From JANNVZ01 sp046155615 (GTDB lineage: Bacteria; Bacteroidota; Bacteroidia; Flavobacteriales_D; Sanyastnellaceae): a stretch of 64,000 nt of DNA. Of this stretch, positions 1 to 9,409 are shown piece after piece. How positions within the stretch are numbered: position 1 is the stretch's first letter; every line of letters begins with the position of its first letter. The position numbers and the translations under genes are program-made. The notes beneath the pieces were generated by a model. It searched no databases, had not been told where the DNA came from, and saw only the letters and a program-made list of their open reading frames with translations. Location of the stretch: contig JBJXFP010000133.1 in assembly GCA_046155615.1 (NCBI GenBank), positions 29,036 to 93,035 on the forward strand, read 5' to 3'.

Positions 1-1
1 A

Positions 2-508
2 GTAGGTAAAAATCCTTACGGTTACCGCGGTCTTGGCGATGTGTTTGTGTTTCTTTTCTTTGGAATTGTTGGAGTGTGCGGCACCTATTTCCTTTTTACA
101 AAAACATGGAATTGGTGGACGTTGCTTCCTGCTATAACCATCGGGGCATTGAGCTGTGCAGTGCTAAACCTGAATAATATGCGCGACCATGTGAATGATG
201 CAGCCAGCCGCAAACGCACTCTGGTAGTTCTTTTCGGATTTGAAAAATCAAAGATTTATCACTCCATTCTGATTGTTGCAGCATTTGCATCACTGCTCTA
301 TTACTCTTTGTTCAATGGAGGCGTGCCCTTTTCATTTCGTCATTGGTGGCAGTGGTTGTGTTTTGCTCCTTTCATTTTGGTTTTCAAAAACCTGATCACA
401 GTGGTGCGATGCACCACACCCGCTTCACTCGACCCTGAATTGAAAAAAGTAGCGCTGAGTACATTCTTGATTTCGCTGCTAGTATTCATCAGTGCAATGC
501 TTTGCTGA
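2..508 (+). CDS. menA: 1,4-dihydroxy-2-naphthoate prenyltransferase, C-terminal part (5' end outside window)
   Basis: The reading frame is open from base 2, so the gene starts before the window; the GTG at 41 is an internal codon, not a start. MenA attaches a polyprenyl chain to 1,4-dihydroxy-2-naphthoate in the inner membrane, a step of menaquinone synthesis. The visible 168 residues begin with a YGYRGLGD-FVF stretch typical of MenA, followed by an N-x-x-D-x-x-x-D-type motif (NNMRDHVNDAASRKRTL) that in UbiA-family enzymes binds Mg-diphosphate. At least four hydrophobic membrane segments follow. The gene ends 55 bases from the convergent ftsH end, with no clear hairpin between them. Family assignment is confident; only the length cannot be judged. 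Confidence 0.88.
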   Translation, partial: VGKNPYGYRGLGDVFVFLFFGIVGVCGTYFLFTKTWNWWTLLPAITIGALSCAVLNLNNMRDHVNDAASRKRTLVVLFGFEKSKIYHSILIVAAFASLLYYSLFNGGVPFSFRHWWQWLCFAPFILVFKNLITVVRCTTPASLDPELKKVALSTFLISLLVFISAMLC

Positions 509-563
509 AAGCACAGAAAAAGGCAGGCGCAAACGCACCTGCCCTTCCAATGAGTTTGTTCAA

Positions 564-2564
564 TTATTGAGGTTGAGCTACCACTGGTTTCAACTCCAAT
601 GTTTCGCGCTCTGCCCAAGGTCTTGCTCCAAGTACTTCTACCAAGTCGTCCTTAAATATTACTTCTTTATCAAGTAGTTTTTTTGCGAGTGCATCCAGCT
701 TCTCTTTGTTCCGAAGCAACAAGTCTTTCGCCTTTTCATAGGCGCGCTCTATCACTTTGCTTACCTCCTCGTCTATCACGCGTGCTGTTTCTTCGCTATA
801 TGGTTTGGTAAACTGCGATTCGCCACTGCTGTCGTAATAACTGCGGTTGCCTATTTTTTTATTCAATCCAAAAATGGAAACCATGGCATAAGCTTGCTTG
901 GTCACCTTCTCCAAGTCGCTCAATGCTCCGGTAGAAATTCTTCCAAAGGCAACTTCCTCCGCAGCGCGGCCACCCAAAGCGGCACACATTTCATCCATCA
1001 TTTGTTCGGTTGTTGTTATCTGCCTTTCTTCAGGCAGGTACCAGGCTGCACCGAGCGATCGGCCACGAGGTACTATGGTCACTTTCACTAATGGTGATGC
1101 GTGTTCCAGCAACCAACTCAAAATAGCGTGTCCACTCTCGTGATATGCGATGGTGCTCTTCTCTTCAGGTGTAATAATTTTATTCTTCTTCTCAAGGCCA
1201 CCAATTATGCGATCTACAGCATCTAAAAAATCTTGTCTGCCTACCGTTGCTCCTCCTTTGCGGGCTGCAATCAAGGCCGCCTCATTGCAGATATTGGCAA
1301 TATCGGCACCGCTGAATCCGGGGGTCTGCTTCGCCAGAAATTCCACATCCACGCTGTCATCCTTTTTCACATTTTTCAGATGCACATGAAAAATCTGAAC
1401 ACGCTCTTTTACATCGGGCATGTCCACATATATCTGTCTGTCGAAGCGGCCGGCACGTAGCAGTGCCTTATCCAGTATGTCAGCGCGATTAGTAGCTGCG
1501 AGTATGATGATACCACTGTTGGTGGCAAAGCCATCCATCTCAGTAAGTAGTTGGTTCAATGTATTCTCGCGTTCATCATTGCTGCCGAAGTTGATGCTCT
1601 TGCTACGCGCACGGCCTATGGCATCTATTTCATCTATGAATATGATAGCAGGTGCTTTCTCCTTGGCCTGGCGAAAAAGGTCGCGCACGCGGCTTGCCCC
1701 AACACCTACGAACATCTCTACAAAATCGGAACCGCTGAGTGAAAAGAATGGGACTTGCGCTTCGCCTGCTACTGCTTTTGCAAGCAAGGTTTTACCCGTG
1801 CCGGGCGGGCCAACCAGCAGCGCACCTTTCGGAATTTTAGCTCCGAGTTCAGTGTATTTTTTTGGTTGTTTCAAAAAATCTACAATTTCCTGAACCTCTT
1901 GCTTAGCTCCTTCAAGTCCGGCCACATCGTTGAATGTGACAGCAGTGCTTTTGCTTTTGTCAAACAACTGTGCCCGCGATTTTCCTATGTTGAATATCTG
2001 GCCGCCAGGTCCACCGGGGCCGCCCAGTCTGCGCATCAGTATCACCCAAGCCAGTATCATGACGCCAATACCGATTATCCAGAAGAGTATGCTCTGGCCA
2101 AACTCATTTACTGGTTTGTGTGATACCTGAAAGTTGTATTGCACTCCAAGTATCTCCAATTCCGCACCTATGTTGTCGTTGATAGGCGGAGTAAACCAAA
2201 ACTCGCTGCCTCGACTCATCGCGGTCATGGAGGTTTGCTTTTCGTACTTGCCTTTCAACTCTGCCAGCCCAAGCGAGTCTAAGTAAACACGCGCCTGCCC
2301 CTGGTTGTATTCTATTTTTTCTACGTAGCCCTTTTCAGCATATCCCTTGAATTTTTGATAGGCTATTTCAGTGCCTTCGCTGTTGCTGTTAAATACCATC
2401 ATGGTAATAAGCACCATGGCTATGAGTGCATATACCCAATAAAAATTCATTGATTTCTTATTGCTGTCTTCAGGCCGATTGCCGAATGGATTGCTTGGCT
2501 GGCCCGGCTTTCGCGGTTCGCCCGGTATTTTATTTTTCGATTGTTGCGGTTGTTGTTCTGCCAT
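564..2564 (-). CDS. ftsH: ATP-dependent zinc metalloprotease FtsH
   Basis: Membrane-anchored AAA+ protease that extracts and degrades misfolded membrane proteins and short-lived regulators. The 666 residues show a Pro/Gln-rich cytoplasmic N-terminus, a first membrane segment near 41-58, a periplasmic domain, a second membrane segment near 157-177 and a Gly-Pro-rich linker. The AAA module has Walker A GPPGTGKT near 252-259, Walker B IIFIDEID near 307-314 and an intact second region of homology ending in AGRFDRQ. The zinc-protease signature HESGH lies near 475-479. Length and domain order are normal for Bacteroidota. It lies 67 bases downstream of rsfS on the same strand, probably in one transcript. 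Confidence 0.97.
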   Translation of the reverse strand: MAEQQPQQSKNKIPGEPRKPGQPSNPFGNRPEDSNKKSMNFYWVYALIAMVLITMMVFNSNSEGTEIAYQKFKGYAEKGYVEKIEYNQGQARVYLDSLGLAELKGKYEKQTSMTAMSRGSEFWFTPPINDNIGAELEILGVQYNFQVSHKPVNEFGQSILFWIIGIGVMILAWVILMRRLGGPGGPGGQIFNIGKSRAQLFDKSKSTAVTFNDVAGLEGAKQEVQEIVDFLKQPKKYTELGAKIPKGALLVGPPGTGKTLLAKAVAGEAQVPFFSLSGSDFVEMFVGVGASRVRDLFRQAKEKAPAIIFIDEIDAIGRARSKSINFGSNDERENTLNQLLTEMDGFATNSGIIILAATNRADILDKALLRAGRFDRQIYVDMPDVKERVQIFHVHLKNVKKDDSVDVEFLAKQTPGFSGADIANICNEAALIAARKGGATVGRQDFLDAVDRIIGGLEKKNKIITPEEKSTIAYHESGHAILSWLLEHASPLVKVTIVPRGRSLGAAWYLPEERQITTTEQMMDEMCAALGGRAAEEVAFGRISTGALSDLEKVTKQAYAMVSIFGLNKKIGNRSYYDSSGESQFTKPYSEETARVIDEEVSKVIERAYEKAKDLLLRNKEKLDALAKKLLDKEVIFKDDLVEVLGARPWAERETLELKPVVAQPQ

Positions 2565-2631
2565 TTTGTTTTGCTGTCTTGCTTTCTATTGTATCTCTGT
2601 TATTTGATCTGCGTTTATCTTCATCATGAAA

Positions 2632-3003
2632 TCAATCTAATTTGGTGGTTGTGGCATCAGCCCACAATTCCTCAAGGGCATAGAAGTATCTGGATTCTTT
2701 ATCAAAAATGTGAGCTACCACATTTACATAGTCCATCAGTATCCACTGCGAGTTGCGCATGCCTTCTATGTGCCATGGTTTGTCATTTAGTTTTTCTCCG
2801 GTTTGCTTTTCTACTGAGCGTGCTATGGCTTCTACTTGGTTGTGGCTGCCACCATGGCAAATTACCATATAGTCTGTCATTGCATTTTTCACCTTGCGCA
2901 TATCCATCAGCACTATTTCCGATGCTTTTAGTTCTTGCATACCGGCAGCCACTGTTTCGGCCAAAATCAGGTTATAGTCCTTTGCGATTTTTTTGCTTGT
3001 CAT
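2632..3003 (-). CDS. rsfS: Ribosome silencing factor RsfS (Iojap/YbeB family)
   Basis: A 123-residue protein of the RsfS/DUF143 family. It binds ribosomal protein uL14 on the 50S subunit and blocks subunit joining when nutrients are scarce. The conserved core is visible: an IVLMDMRKVKNAMTDYMVICHG-like strand-helix region, followed by a segment matching the family's W.I..G...W.L.DY..VV.H.F pattern (residues about 75-105), and a Tyr/Leu-Glu-Leu-Trp end. It starts with ATG and is divergent from birA across a 156-base spacer. In Bacteroidota rsfS is often next to ftsH, which supports the call. Confidence 0.94.
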   Translation of the reverse strand: MTSKKIAKDYNLILAETVAAGMQELKASEIVLMDMRKVKNAMTDYMVICHGGSHNQVEAIARSVEKQTGEKLNDKPWHIEGMRNSQWILMDYVNVVAHIFDKESRYFYALEELWADATTTKLD

Positions 3004-3061
3004 TCAAATTTTATCAATCTTATTGTTGCCTCTTGAGCTAATTCGCGTGGCCAGAAGCAGG

Positions 3062-3069
3062 CAAATGTA
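3062..3069 (-). promoter_or_regulatory. Candidate Bacteroidota -7 element upstream of rsfS-ftsH
   Basis: On the minus strand this reads TACATTTG, an exact match to the TAnnTTTG -7 consensus of the Bacteroidota housekeeping sigma factor, 58 bases upstream of the rsfS ATG. No TTG is visible at the usual -33 spacing, so this is only a candidate. Confidence 0.3.
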
Positions 3070-3159
3070 ACCTTTGCATGTGTTGATTTGGGGCCACCTT
3101 TTGCATTCTGCCGGAGTATCTTTTCCAATTGTAAACAATGACTGTCTTTCATTTGCAAC

Positions 3160-3903
3160 ATGATTTTTAGCGAAAGAGCAATAATCCGTTTGGAAAGCGT
3201 GGACTCTACGAACAACTACGCTGCCAACCTCATTCGTATGTCATCAGCGCCTGATGGCACTGTCATAACGGCACAGATGCAGATTAGCGGAAAAGGCCAA
3301 CGCGGCACCCACTGGCAAAGTAATGCAGGCGAAAATCTGCTGTGCAGCGTGGTGCTGTACCCTACGTACATCAGCTTTTCCAACCATGTTTATATAAATA
3401 AAGCTGTAGCGCTCGCATTGCGTGATGTGGTAGAAACCATGACGGATATACCTGTTTTTATTAAATGGCCAAACGACATTATGACCGCCAACAAAAAGAT
3501 TGCTGGTATTCTGCTGGAAGCATCATGGGCCGACCAGCAAATGCAGCATGCCATAGCGGGCATCGGGCTTAATGTGAATCAAACAGAATTTGAAATACCG
3601 AATGCCACCAGCCTTCGTTTACTCAATCAGGGTGAATCGGCAGATATTGAGCTATGCCTAACAACCTTTATTGTACAATTGGACAAATACATGTCGATGC
3701 TGAAAAACGGACAAATGGCCGAAATAAAAAAACTGTATCGCGACCACCTTTTCAGGCTGGGGCAGGTAAGCCAATTTGTGAAAGACGGAATCACTTTCGA
3801 TGGCATGATAACAGGTGTGGACGATGATGGCAGACTGCGCCTGATTACCAGCGATGGCGAAAGCCTCACCTGTGGTATCAAAGAGATTCAGTTCGTGTTT
3901 TGA
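3160..3903 (+). CDS. birA: Biotin--[acetyl-CoA-carboxylase] ligase (no DNA-binding domain)
   Basis: Attaches biotin, through biotinyl-AMP, to the carrier domain of biotin-dependent carboxylases. The 247-residue protein begins directly with the catalytic domain: a DSTN motif near residue 17, the nucleotide/biotin loop as SGKGQRGTHW (equivalent to GRGRRGR) near 44-53, and the conserved KWPNDI near 103-108. There is no N-terminal winged helix, so this is a group I ligase and not a biotin repressor. A small C-terminal SH3-like domain ends the protein. It is divergent from rsfS, and a small envelope gene follows 89 bases downstream. Confidence 0.93.
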   Translation: MIFSERAIIRLESVDSTNNYAANLIRMSSAPDGTVITAQMQISGKGQRGTHWQSNAGENLLCSVVLYPTYISFSNHVYINKAVALALRDVVETMTDIPVFIKWPNDIMTANKKIAGILLEASWADQQMQHAIAGIGLNVNQTEFEIPNATSLRLLNQGESADIELCLTTFIVQLDKYMSMLKNGQMAEIKKLYRDHLFRLGQVSQFVKDGITFDGMITGVDDDGRLRLITSDGESLTCGIKEIQFVF

Positions 3904-3992
3904 AAGAGTGGATGTGAGAAACATTGACCATCTGTAATATTTTCTATCGCCAAGCGTCTCCTCATTTGCGCGGTTCAACTTTTTATCAGGAA

Positions 3993-4718
3993 ATGTATTT
4001 GTCAAAAGCCTTTATACTTTTTTGTGCAATGTTTTTTGCCATTGCTGCTCATGCGCAACCAGAGAGCCATGGCCAGTTGCAGTGGAATGTGCGTGATGAG
4101 CCATACACTGATACTGTATGGATTGTAACCGGCTTCAAAACCTTGAACGAGAATTTCAAAAAGTGGAAATTCGACTTTCTGATAGATGCCCGCACTACAC
4201 TATTGAGCAGTACACCTACCAGCTTGGGTGGATTGCGACTTGGCATGGAGTATAGGAGAGTTCACCGCTTTGGTTTAGGTTTTTATGGGTTGAATAATGA
4301 AGTGATCACCACCTCACTTGCAGAGGTTGATACCAGCATAGCCGCAGCCAGATTGAGTATGAATTATGCTTCGTTGTTTTACGAACGTGTTCTCTTTTTT
4401 AATCCGAAGTGGGAGTGGTCGGCCACTGTGCATCTGGGTGCAGGCGCTATTACTGGCAGCTACCGCTTTCGAGATTCAGACCAATGGATAAGTTATGAGA
4501 ACAAGCGAACCAAACCTTTAGAGCTAAGCACAACCGGTTACTTTCACCTGAACTGGTGGATAAGCTTTGGAGCCGGAGTTGGCTATAGATATATGCGCAA
4601 AACTCCGGTTGAGGTGCGTGATGTATACAGCGCTCCTGTGGCACTTTTCAAGGTTCGGCTGAAACTCGTAAAACTGACGCGCAGCATTTGGAACAAGGAT
4701 GTGAAGAATGAATACTGA
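3993..4718 (+). CDS. Secreted or outer-membrane barrel-like protein, unknown function
   Basis: I do not recognise a named family. The frame is open from a TTG at 3924, but the ATG at 3993 gives a typical signal peptide ending in AHAQ and is the better start. The mature part is about 220 residues. It has alternating aromatic/hydrophobic strands, repeated Gly-Leu-Gly-Phe-type turns (for example HRFGLGFYGL) and strand pairs such as FHLNWWISFGAGVGYRYM, consistent with a small outer-membrane beta barrel. It is convergent with the M14 peptidase gene, 17 bases away. It could share the birA transcript. Confidence 0.7.
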   Translation: MYLSKAFILFCAMFFAIAAHAQPESHGQLQWNVRDEPYTDTVWIVTGFKTLNENFKKWKFDFLIDARTTLLSSTPTSLGGLRLGMEYRRVHRFGLGFYGLNNEVITTSLAEVDTSIAAARLSMNYASLFYERVLFFNPKWEWSATVHLGAGAITGSYRFRDSDQWISYENKRTKPLELSTTGYFHLNWWISFGAGVGYRYMRKTPVEVRDVYSAPVALFKVRLKLVKLTRSIWNKDVKNEY

Positions 4719-4735
4719 CACTGGTACACTACAAA

Positions 4736-6469
4736 CTATTCCACTCTGAAAACCGGATAGCGATACGCACTCGGTTCATAATAATCAGAGTGCTTATATA
4801 TCCAGTAAAGTTGGTTCCAATGGCTTTCTTTCAATGACGGATTTTCCTTTAGTTCATTCTCAAATGCTGCCTTGAGTGAGGCATCAGTATCGAGCAACTG
4901 GCGAGCAATGTCTTCGAATACATAATCGCTGAACCATTCCTTCTGCTGCAACACGGAATCAAAAAAATTCCATGCAAAAAAGCTGTCATCACAAGCCGGT
5001 TCCAGTGCCGTTGCAATGTACCGGACAGCCGCCTGTGATGTGTGAACTACATAGTCGCCCATAAAAAATTTAATCAAGTGTTGCTCGCTGCGCACTTCAG
5101 TATTGCTGTGCAGATAGTGGCCTTCATAAGGGCGTTCAGCAGTGTCGAATGTGCCGATGTAATACACCGTTACAATCATGCTGGTATCTACTTCCAGCCT
5201 CTCCATTTTTACATGGTTGCAGTGCATCAACTGAACGGCTTCATCCCAAGCCTGAGGAATGATGTATGCCTGCGGCACAGCCACTGAATCGGCACCCCTA
5301 TATTTTCTGTAATAAGACACAGGTTGCGTCCATGGCGCATTGTGATTGTAAAAAAGTCGCATGCCAGTGCCCACATCAGCAGGCTTTTCTTCTGCTATGT
5401 ATCCATTAAAGACGAATGTATTTCTTATCGAAGTATCCGCTTCATGGTTGAGAAACATGCTGCCCGCCTTCATCCATATATTCATCGCATCGGCTTTCTG
5501 GTTGTGTATCGCATTGGCTTTTGCATCCATCAATTGAAGCAAACACACAAGGAATTGATAAGTGCTTTCCACTCGCTTATCAAAGGATTTCAGCATGTGT
5601 GTTTCAGTGGTAAAGCCAATGGTGCCAAACAATGCAGCATAGCCAGTTGCAAATCTTGGTGTTTCTAGAAAATCGATGAGTCCGCTCTCAGGTGTTCTGC
5701 CCATTGTATTTACATAAGGACACATTGCATGTCCAATGTTTTTCATCATATCAAACAGCGCGGGTTCCATTTCGTTTTTTACAAATTTTCCTTGTTCGTT
5801 GCCCAGCTTATCACACTGGGTTGTGATCAGCGTCATGGTGTATGGATAGTCGGCACCATTGCTGACATGTGTGTCCACCATCACTTCTGGCATCAGGCGT
5901 GTAAACATTTGTGCGAATGAGCGCGCATTGCGGCTGTCGCATTTTATAAAGTCGCGGTTGAGATCGAGGTTGCGTGCGTTGCCCCGGAAACCGTACTCCT
6001 CCGGCCCATTTTGGTTGGCTCGGCTGTGGCTGTTTCTGTTAAGTGCTCCATCCACATTGTATATAGGTATGATACAAATGATGGTGCTGTCAAGCAATGG
6101 CAACAGCTCACTTTTTTCAAGAAGCAATTCGCGGCACAACATGACACACGCGTCTACACCGTCTGGCTCACCAGGGTGTATGGCGTTGTTTATCAGCAGC
6201 ACATTTTTTTTCCTGTCAAACAATTCAGGATAAAATACTTTGTCTTTGTTGATGATAAACAAGTGAAGCGGTCTGCCACAATCAGTGCTTCCAAAATCCA
6301 TCAGCGTGGCTATGTCGCTGGCTTTATCCAAGCTGTCGTATGCCGCAATGCAGGCCTCGTATGTAAGCGTTTGATTACCGCTAAATGGTTGGTGCTGTGC
6401 CAATGCAGAAGCACAGCACATCATCCATATGGCTTTAGTTGATAAGATGTTTGCAATCGATCTATTCAT
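4736..6469 (-). CDS. Secreted M14-family zinc carboxypeptidase
   Basis: Predicted exported metallo-carboxypeptidase. The frame extends upstream to 6628, but the ATG at 6469 begins a signal peptide (MNRSIANIL... to SALAQ), so that start is preferred, giving 577 residues. The M14 zinc ligands are visible as NAIHPGEPDG (His and Glu) and the later His in VDTHVSNGADYPY. The catalytic Glu is in GFTTETHMLK, and the substrate-binding RNLDLNRDF lies between. A C-terminal region of about 230 residues after the peptidase domain has no family I can name. Peptidases of this type trim peptides in the periplasm or outside the cell; the substrate is unknown. Confidence 0.88.
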   Translation of the reverse strand: MNRSIANILSTKAIWMMCCASALAQHQPFSGNQTLTYEACIAAYDSLDKASDIATLMDFGSTDCGRPLHLFIINKDKVFYPELFDRKKNVLLINNAIHPGEPDGVDACVMLCRELLLEKSELLPLLDSTIICIIPIYNVDGALNRNSHSRANQNGPEEYGFRGNARNLDLNRDFIKCDSRNARSFAQMFTRLMPEVMVDTHVSNGADYPYTMTLITTQCDKLGNEQGKFVKNEMEPALFDMMKNIGHAMCPYVNTMGRTPESGLIDFLETPRFATGYAALFGTIGFTTETHMLKSFDKRVESTYQFLVCLLQLMDAKANAIHNQKADAMNIWMKAGSMFLNHEADTSIRNTFVFNGYIAEEKPADVGTGMRLFYNHNAPWTQPVSYYRKYRGADSVAVPQAYIIPQAWDEAVQLMHCNHVKMERLEVDTSMIVTVYYIGTFDTAERPYEGHYLHSNTEVRSEQHLIKFFMGDYVVHTSQAAVRYIATALEPACDDSFFAWNFFDSVLQQKEWFSDYVFEDIARQLLDTDASLKAAFENELKENPSLKESHWNQLYWIYKHSDYYEPSAYRYPVFRVE

Positions 6470-6714
6470 TGAGCAAGTATGCTTTGAGAACAATGAAATT
6501 CTAAGAATTTTGGCGCGATTTTTTTCATATTGAAAATTTATACAATAGTAGCAGTGAACTTTGCCGCTGAATCTGAACACAAAAAGTAGATGCAATGCAT
6601 GGAAAATTTTGTAGCTGAGATGTAACATTTTTTATCGTTGTTTCAGGCAACATCATTTTCATAAATCAGTTTAAGCAATAAATAAAAAAACAATTTTCGA
6701 TAAAGAAACACACC

Positions 6715-7287
6715 ATGGACTTTGCACCTGATACCAACTCAGAACCCACCAAAGGAAGAGTCCTGCTTTCTGAACCCTTCCTGAACGATCCTTATTTCAA
6801 ACGCACGGTGATATTTCTGTGTGAGCACAACAAAGACGGCTCGTTTGGATTTGTACTGAACAACTACATTGACGTGGAGCTGGAACAAATAATGGAGAAC
6901 ATGCCACGCTTCGAAGGTCGCATCAGTATAGGCGGCCCTGTGCGCAACAGCAACCTCTACTACCTGCACACGCTGGGTCCTAAGATTGAGGAAAGTGTCG
7001 AAATAATTCCGGGGGTTTATATGGGAGGCAATTTCGAACAACTCAAAACCATGCTCGTATCTGGTACTGTTTCTAAAGACCAGGTTCGCTTTTTTGTAGG
7101 GTACAGCGGCTGGTCGCCTGAGCAATTAGAGACTGAAATAAAAGGTAAGTCGTGGTTTGTGACTTCTGTGCCAAAAGAATTGGTGATGAACAGCGATATG
7201 AATGATCTATGGAAAACAATCATGCGCAGCATGGGTCGCAAAGGACAGATGATTGCCAATATGCCAGAAGACCCATCACTCAATTGA
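6715..7287 (+). CDS. YqgE/AlgH family protein
   Basis: A 190-residue cytoplasmic protein of the UPF0301 (YqgE/AlgH) family, whose biochemical role is not settled. Family features are clear: an N-terminal GRVLLSEPFLNDPYFKRTVIFL-type segment, HNKDGSFGFVLN, a GGPV motif (RISIGGPVRNSNLYYLHT), and the C-terminal GYSGWSPEQLETEIK motif. The ATG at 6715 gives the expected length. It follows the longest gene-free stretch in the window (6470-6714), in which I see no exact TAnnTTTG element. A strong hairpin terminator follows at 7316. Confidence 0.93.
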   Translation: MDFAPDTNSEPTKGRVLLSEPFLNDPYFKRTVIFLCEHNKDGSFGFVLNNYIDVELEQIMENMPRFEGRISIGGPVRNSNLYYLHTLGPKIEESVEIIPGVYMGGNFEQLKTMLVSGTVSKDQVRFFVGYSGWSPEQLETEIKGKSWFVTSVPKELVMNSDMNDLWKTIMRSMGRKGQMIANMPEDPSLN

Positions 7288-7315
7288 TTTCGAAAATAAG
7301 AGAAGAAAAAATGAA

Positions 7316-7346
7316 GGGTCGCTTTGCTGAAGCGGCCCTTTTTTTT
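7316..7346 (+). terminator. Intrinsic terminator after the yqgE-like gene
   Basis: A 9-bp stem (7316-7324 with 7330-7338, one G-T pair), a 5-base loop and eight T residues. It sits 28 bases after the stop codon, between two convergent genes. Confidence 0.85.
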
Positions 7347-7368
7347 GTAATTGATGACTCTTGCTACT

Positions 7369-9288
7369 TCAATTCACTACAATCTTCTGAACAGTGGTGT
7401 GTCCCATGCTCTGCAATTGCAACAAATAAATTCCCGCTGCAAGCCCTTTCACCTGTATGCTGTCACCTTGCTTGAGCATCATACTGCGATGGGTGGTACC
7501 CGCTACATCTTTCAAAGTGGCTTGCATGCCGGATACGATGGCATTGAAGTAGATTACATCGTCTGCCGGATTGGGATAGACTTCTATATCCGATAAAGAA
7601 TTCACAGCCACTTGCGATACATCAGTTACCTGTATTTCAAAATCACCACTTGCACCTTCCCAACCATCTACCTGTATGTAATAGACATTACCAGCTATCA
7701 AATCATCCACTTGTGCGGTTGAAGCATAAGTGTCACCTTTCTCACAACCTCCTTCCATATCATCATTGGCGCCTTGCAAGTCGAAATTTGTATAATTGTC
7801 ACAAGCACTGACGGCATACACAGCCACCTGTGTGTCGAACGATGATTCGAAACAAGTAGAAACCAAAACAGAACCCGCGGCTGGTGCTTCGAAGGTGAAC
7901 CATACGGTGGCATCTAACACGCCATCGCACCAGGCTGTAATACAATCCGATTCTGGATCGTTTATTTCTAAGTTGGGAGGCGATACCTCGTCCGTATCGA
8001 GTGATGCAAACAAGTTGGTAGAAAGTGTTGGCGGTGCATTCACAATCAGATTGGTTGCTGTGCAAGGCTCATCATTATCAGGGATCGGGCATGCACCATC
8101 TTCCAACAGAATAAACTCACCGTTGAAATCATTCACCAGATAAAGCCCCATTGGTGCACCATTGCTGTTGTCGGCTGGCGAAAGAAATCCGCTGGTGATC
8201 ATGGTAACAGCAGCATTGCCGCCAAAAAGACCAAATGGAGCACATGCCGTAAGTAAGGCGCCACCGTCCTCATCAGTAAGTGAGAGAGAGAGATTTTCCA
8301 TCGGAATGCTTGCATATCCTTCAGTGGCAAATGTGCCTGATGCAGTGCTTTCAAAGGGTGTAGTACTTGTTTCGACAATATTCAAATCCAAAATGCCTGC
8401 ATCGGTGCTTCCATTGAAAAAGAGCACATTATTCATATCAGCAGATGCGGGTTGCAGCAATGCGCCATCAAACAACTGAATAGAAAGTGGTGTGGCGGGC
8501 GAGTAGCCTGATGTGGCAACTATTCCATGCACCACCGCTATGTAATTGGCAACGGGATCTATATCCGCAGTGATGGCACAAAGTGGTGCACTGTCGTCCA
8601 CACTTGCTTCATCGCAAATTGTGATGTATGCACTTACGGAGGCAGCAATTTCCAGATAAGTACTTGCCGTTTGAAAAGCCAGATTGTCGGCAACAAGTTC
8701 ACCATTCACACGGATGTCCACCTCATTTATCGTCAGGTCGCCACTGTTATGAATAAAATTGATGAGTGAAGCAGGGGTGCCAGTATCTATCTGCATCATG
8801 TAGGTTCCTTCTGCCGCTTCATATCCATCCATTTGCAGGTAATAAGTAGTACCCGGTGTAAGGCCATCCACTGCCATGGTACTCGAAAACTGATTTCCCT
8901 GATCACAGTCTTCAGGCATGTCATCACTTGCGCCAAGAAGCGTAAACGATGAAAAATCAGCACAATCTTCAACCTGCCAGATTGCTATTTGAGTATCCAC
9001 CTCATTGCCATCAATGCAGGTAGTAATCCACACTGCACCATTGGCTGGTGCGATGAAATAGTACCAGACGGAATTCTCCACATCATTTCCATCGCACCAG
9101 GCGGTTGCGCAATTTCCATCAGCAGGAAATACCTCACCTGGTTCTGTAGTGGCGTCTGTATTGATTCCGCTAAATGCGCCATCATCCACAATGGCTTCGG
9201 TTGCGTTGCATACATTGTCATTCGCTGGTTGTGCCATCATCGTGGTGGCAAATGCCAATGTGCTCAATAAATAAAATATCGTTTTCAT
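7369..9288 (-). CDS. T9SS type A cargo protein with DUF4397-like domains
   Basis: Secreted or surface protein of unknown binding partner. The frame is open from 9561, but the ATG at 9288 starts a clear signal peptide (MKTIFYLLSTLAF...MMAQ), giving 639 residues. Two copies of a roughly 130-residue beta domain (NDNVCNATEAI... and NDEPCTATNLI..., each with an AWCDG motif, a VW..F.AP...V..STC segment and a DTQ.A.. strand) flank a central region of about 240 residues. That region resembles paired DUF4397 domains (INFIHNSGD..., LFFNGSTDAGILDL...). The C-terminus is a type A sorting domain with a VYPNPADD motif and a final TTVQKIVVN. Export through T9SS and surface attachment or release follow from that tail. 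Divergent from the LysE gene. Confidence 0.85.
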   Translation of the reverse strand: MKTIFYLLSTLAFATTMMAQPANDNVCNATEAIVDDGAFSGINTDATTEPGEVFPADGNCATAWCDGNDVENSVWYYFIAPANGAVWITTCIDGNEVDTQIAIWQVEDCADFSSFTLLGASDDMPEDCDQGNQFSSTMAVDGLTPGTTYYLQMDGYEAAEGTYMMQIDTGTPASLINFIHNSGDLTINEVDIRVNGELVADNLAFQTASTYLEIAASVSAYITICDEASVDDSAPLCAITADIDPVANYIAVVHGIVATSGYSPATPLSIQLFDGALLQPASADMNNVLFFNGSTDAGILDLNIVETSTTPFESTASGTFATEGYASIPMENLSLSLTDEDGGALLTACAPFGLFGGNAAVTMITSGFLSPADNSNGAPMGLYLVNDFNGEFILLEDGACPIPDNDEPCTATNLIVNAPPTLSTNLFASLDTDEVSPPNLEINDPESDCITAWCDGVLDATVWFTFEAPAAGSVLVSTCFESSFDTQVAVYAVSACDNYTNFDLQGANDDMEGGCEKGDTYASTAQVDDLIAGNVYYIQVDGWEGASGDFEIQVTDVSQVAVNSLSDIEVYPNPADDVIYFNAIVSGMQATLKDVAGTTHRSMMLKQGDSIQVKGLAAGIYLLQLQSMGHTTVQKIVVN

Positions 9289-9370
9289 CTTGTATCGGTT
9301 TTGAATTGTGTAGTCAGAAATTGATTCGAGGGTGGCTAAAATACTTGGGTTGCATTTGTCAATCTTCAAT

Positions 9371-9398
9371 TTGTCTTGGAACAAGTTGCCTATGTTGG
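9371..9398 (+). promoter_or_regulatory. Candidate promoter of the LysE-family gene
   Basis: TTG at 9371-9373, a 17-base spacer, then TATGTTGG at 9391-9398. This matches the Bacteroidota -33 TTG / -7 TAnnTTTG arrangement with one mismatch. The ATG lies 12 bases downstream, implying a very short leader. Confidence 0.4.
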
Positions 9399-9409
9399 CA
9401 CCCTGACAA

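Noticed and set aside
340..618. Minus-strand frame overlapping the menA end
   Set aside because: Antisense to the conserved menA coding sequence with no family features.
3000..3215. Small minus-strand frame between rsfS and birA
   Set aside because: It overlaps the well-supported birA start and the divergent promoter region and has no recognisable features.
6470..6628. N-terminal extension of the M14 peptidase
   Set aside because: It would bury a good signal peptide 53 residues inside the protein; the extension has no similarity to the family.
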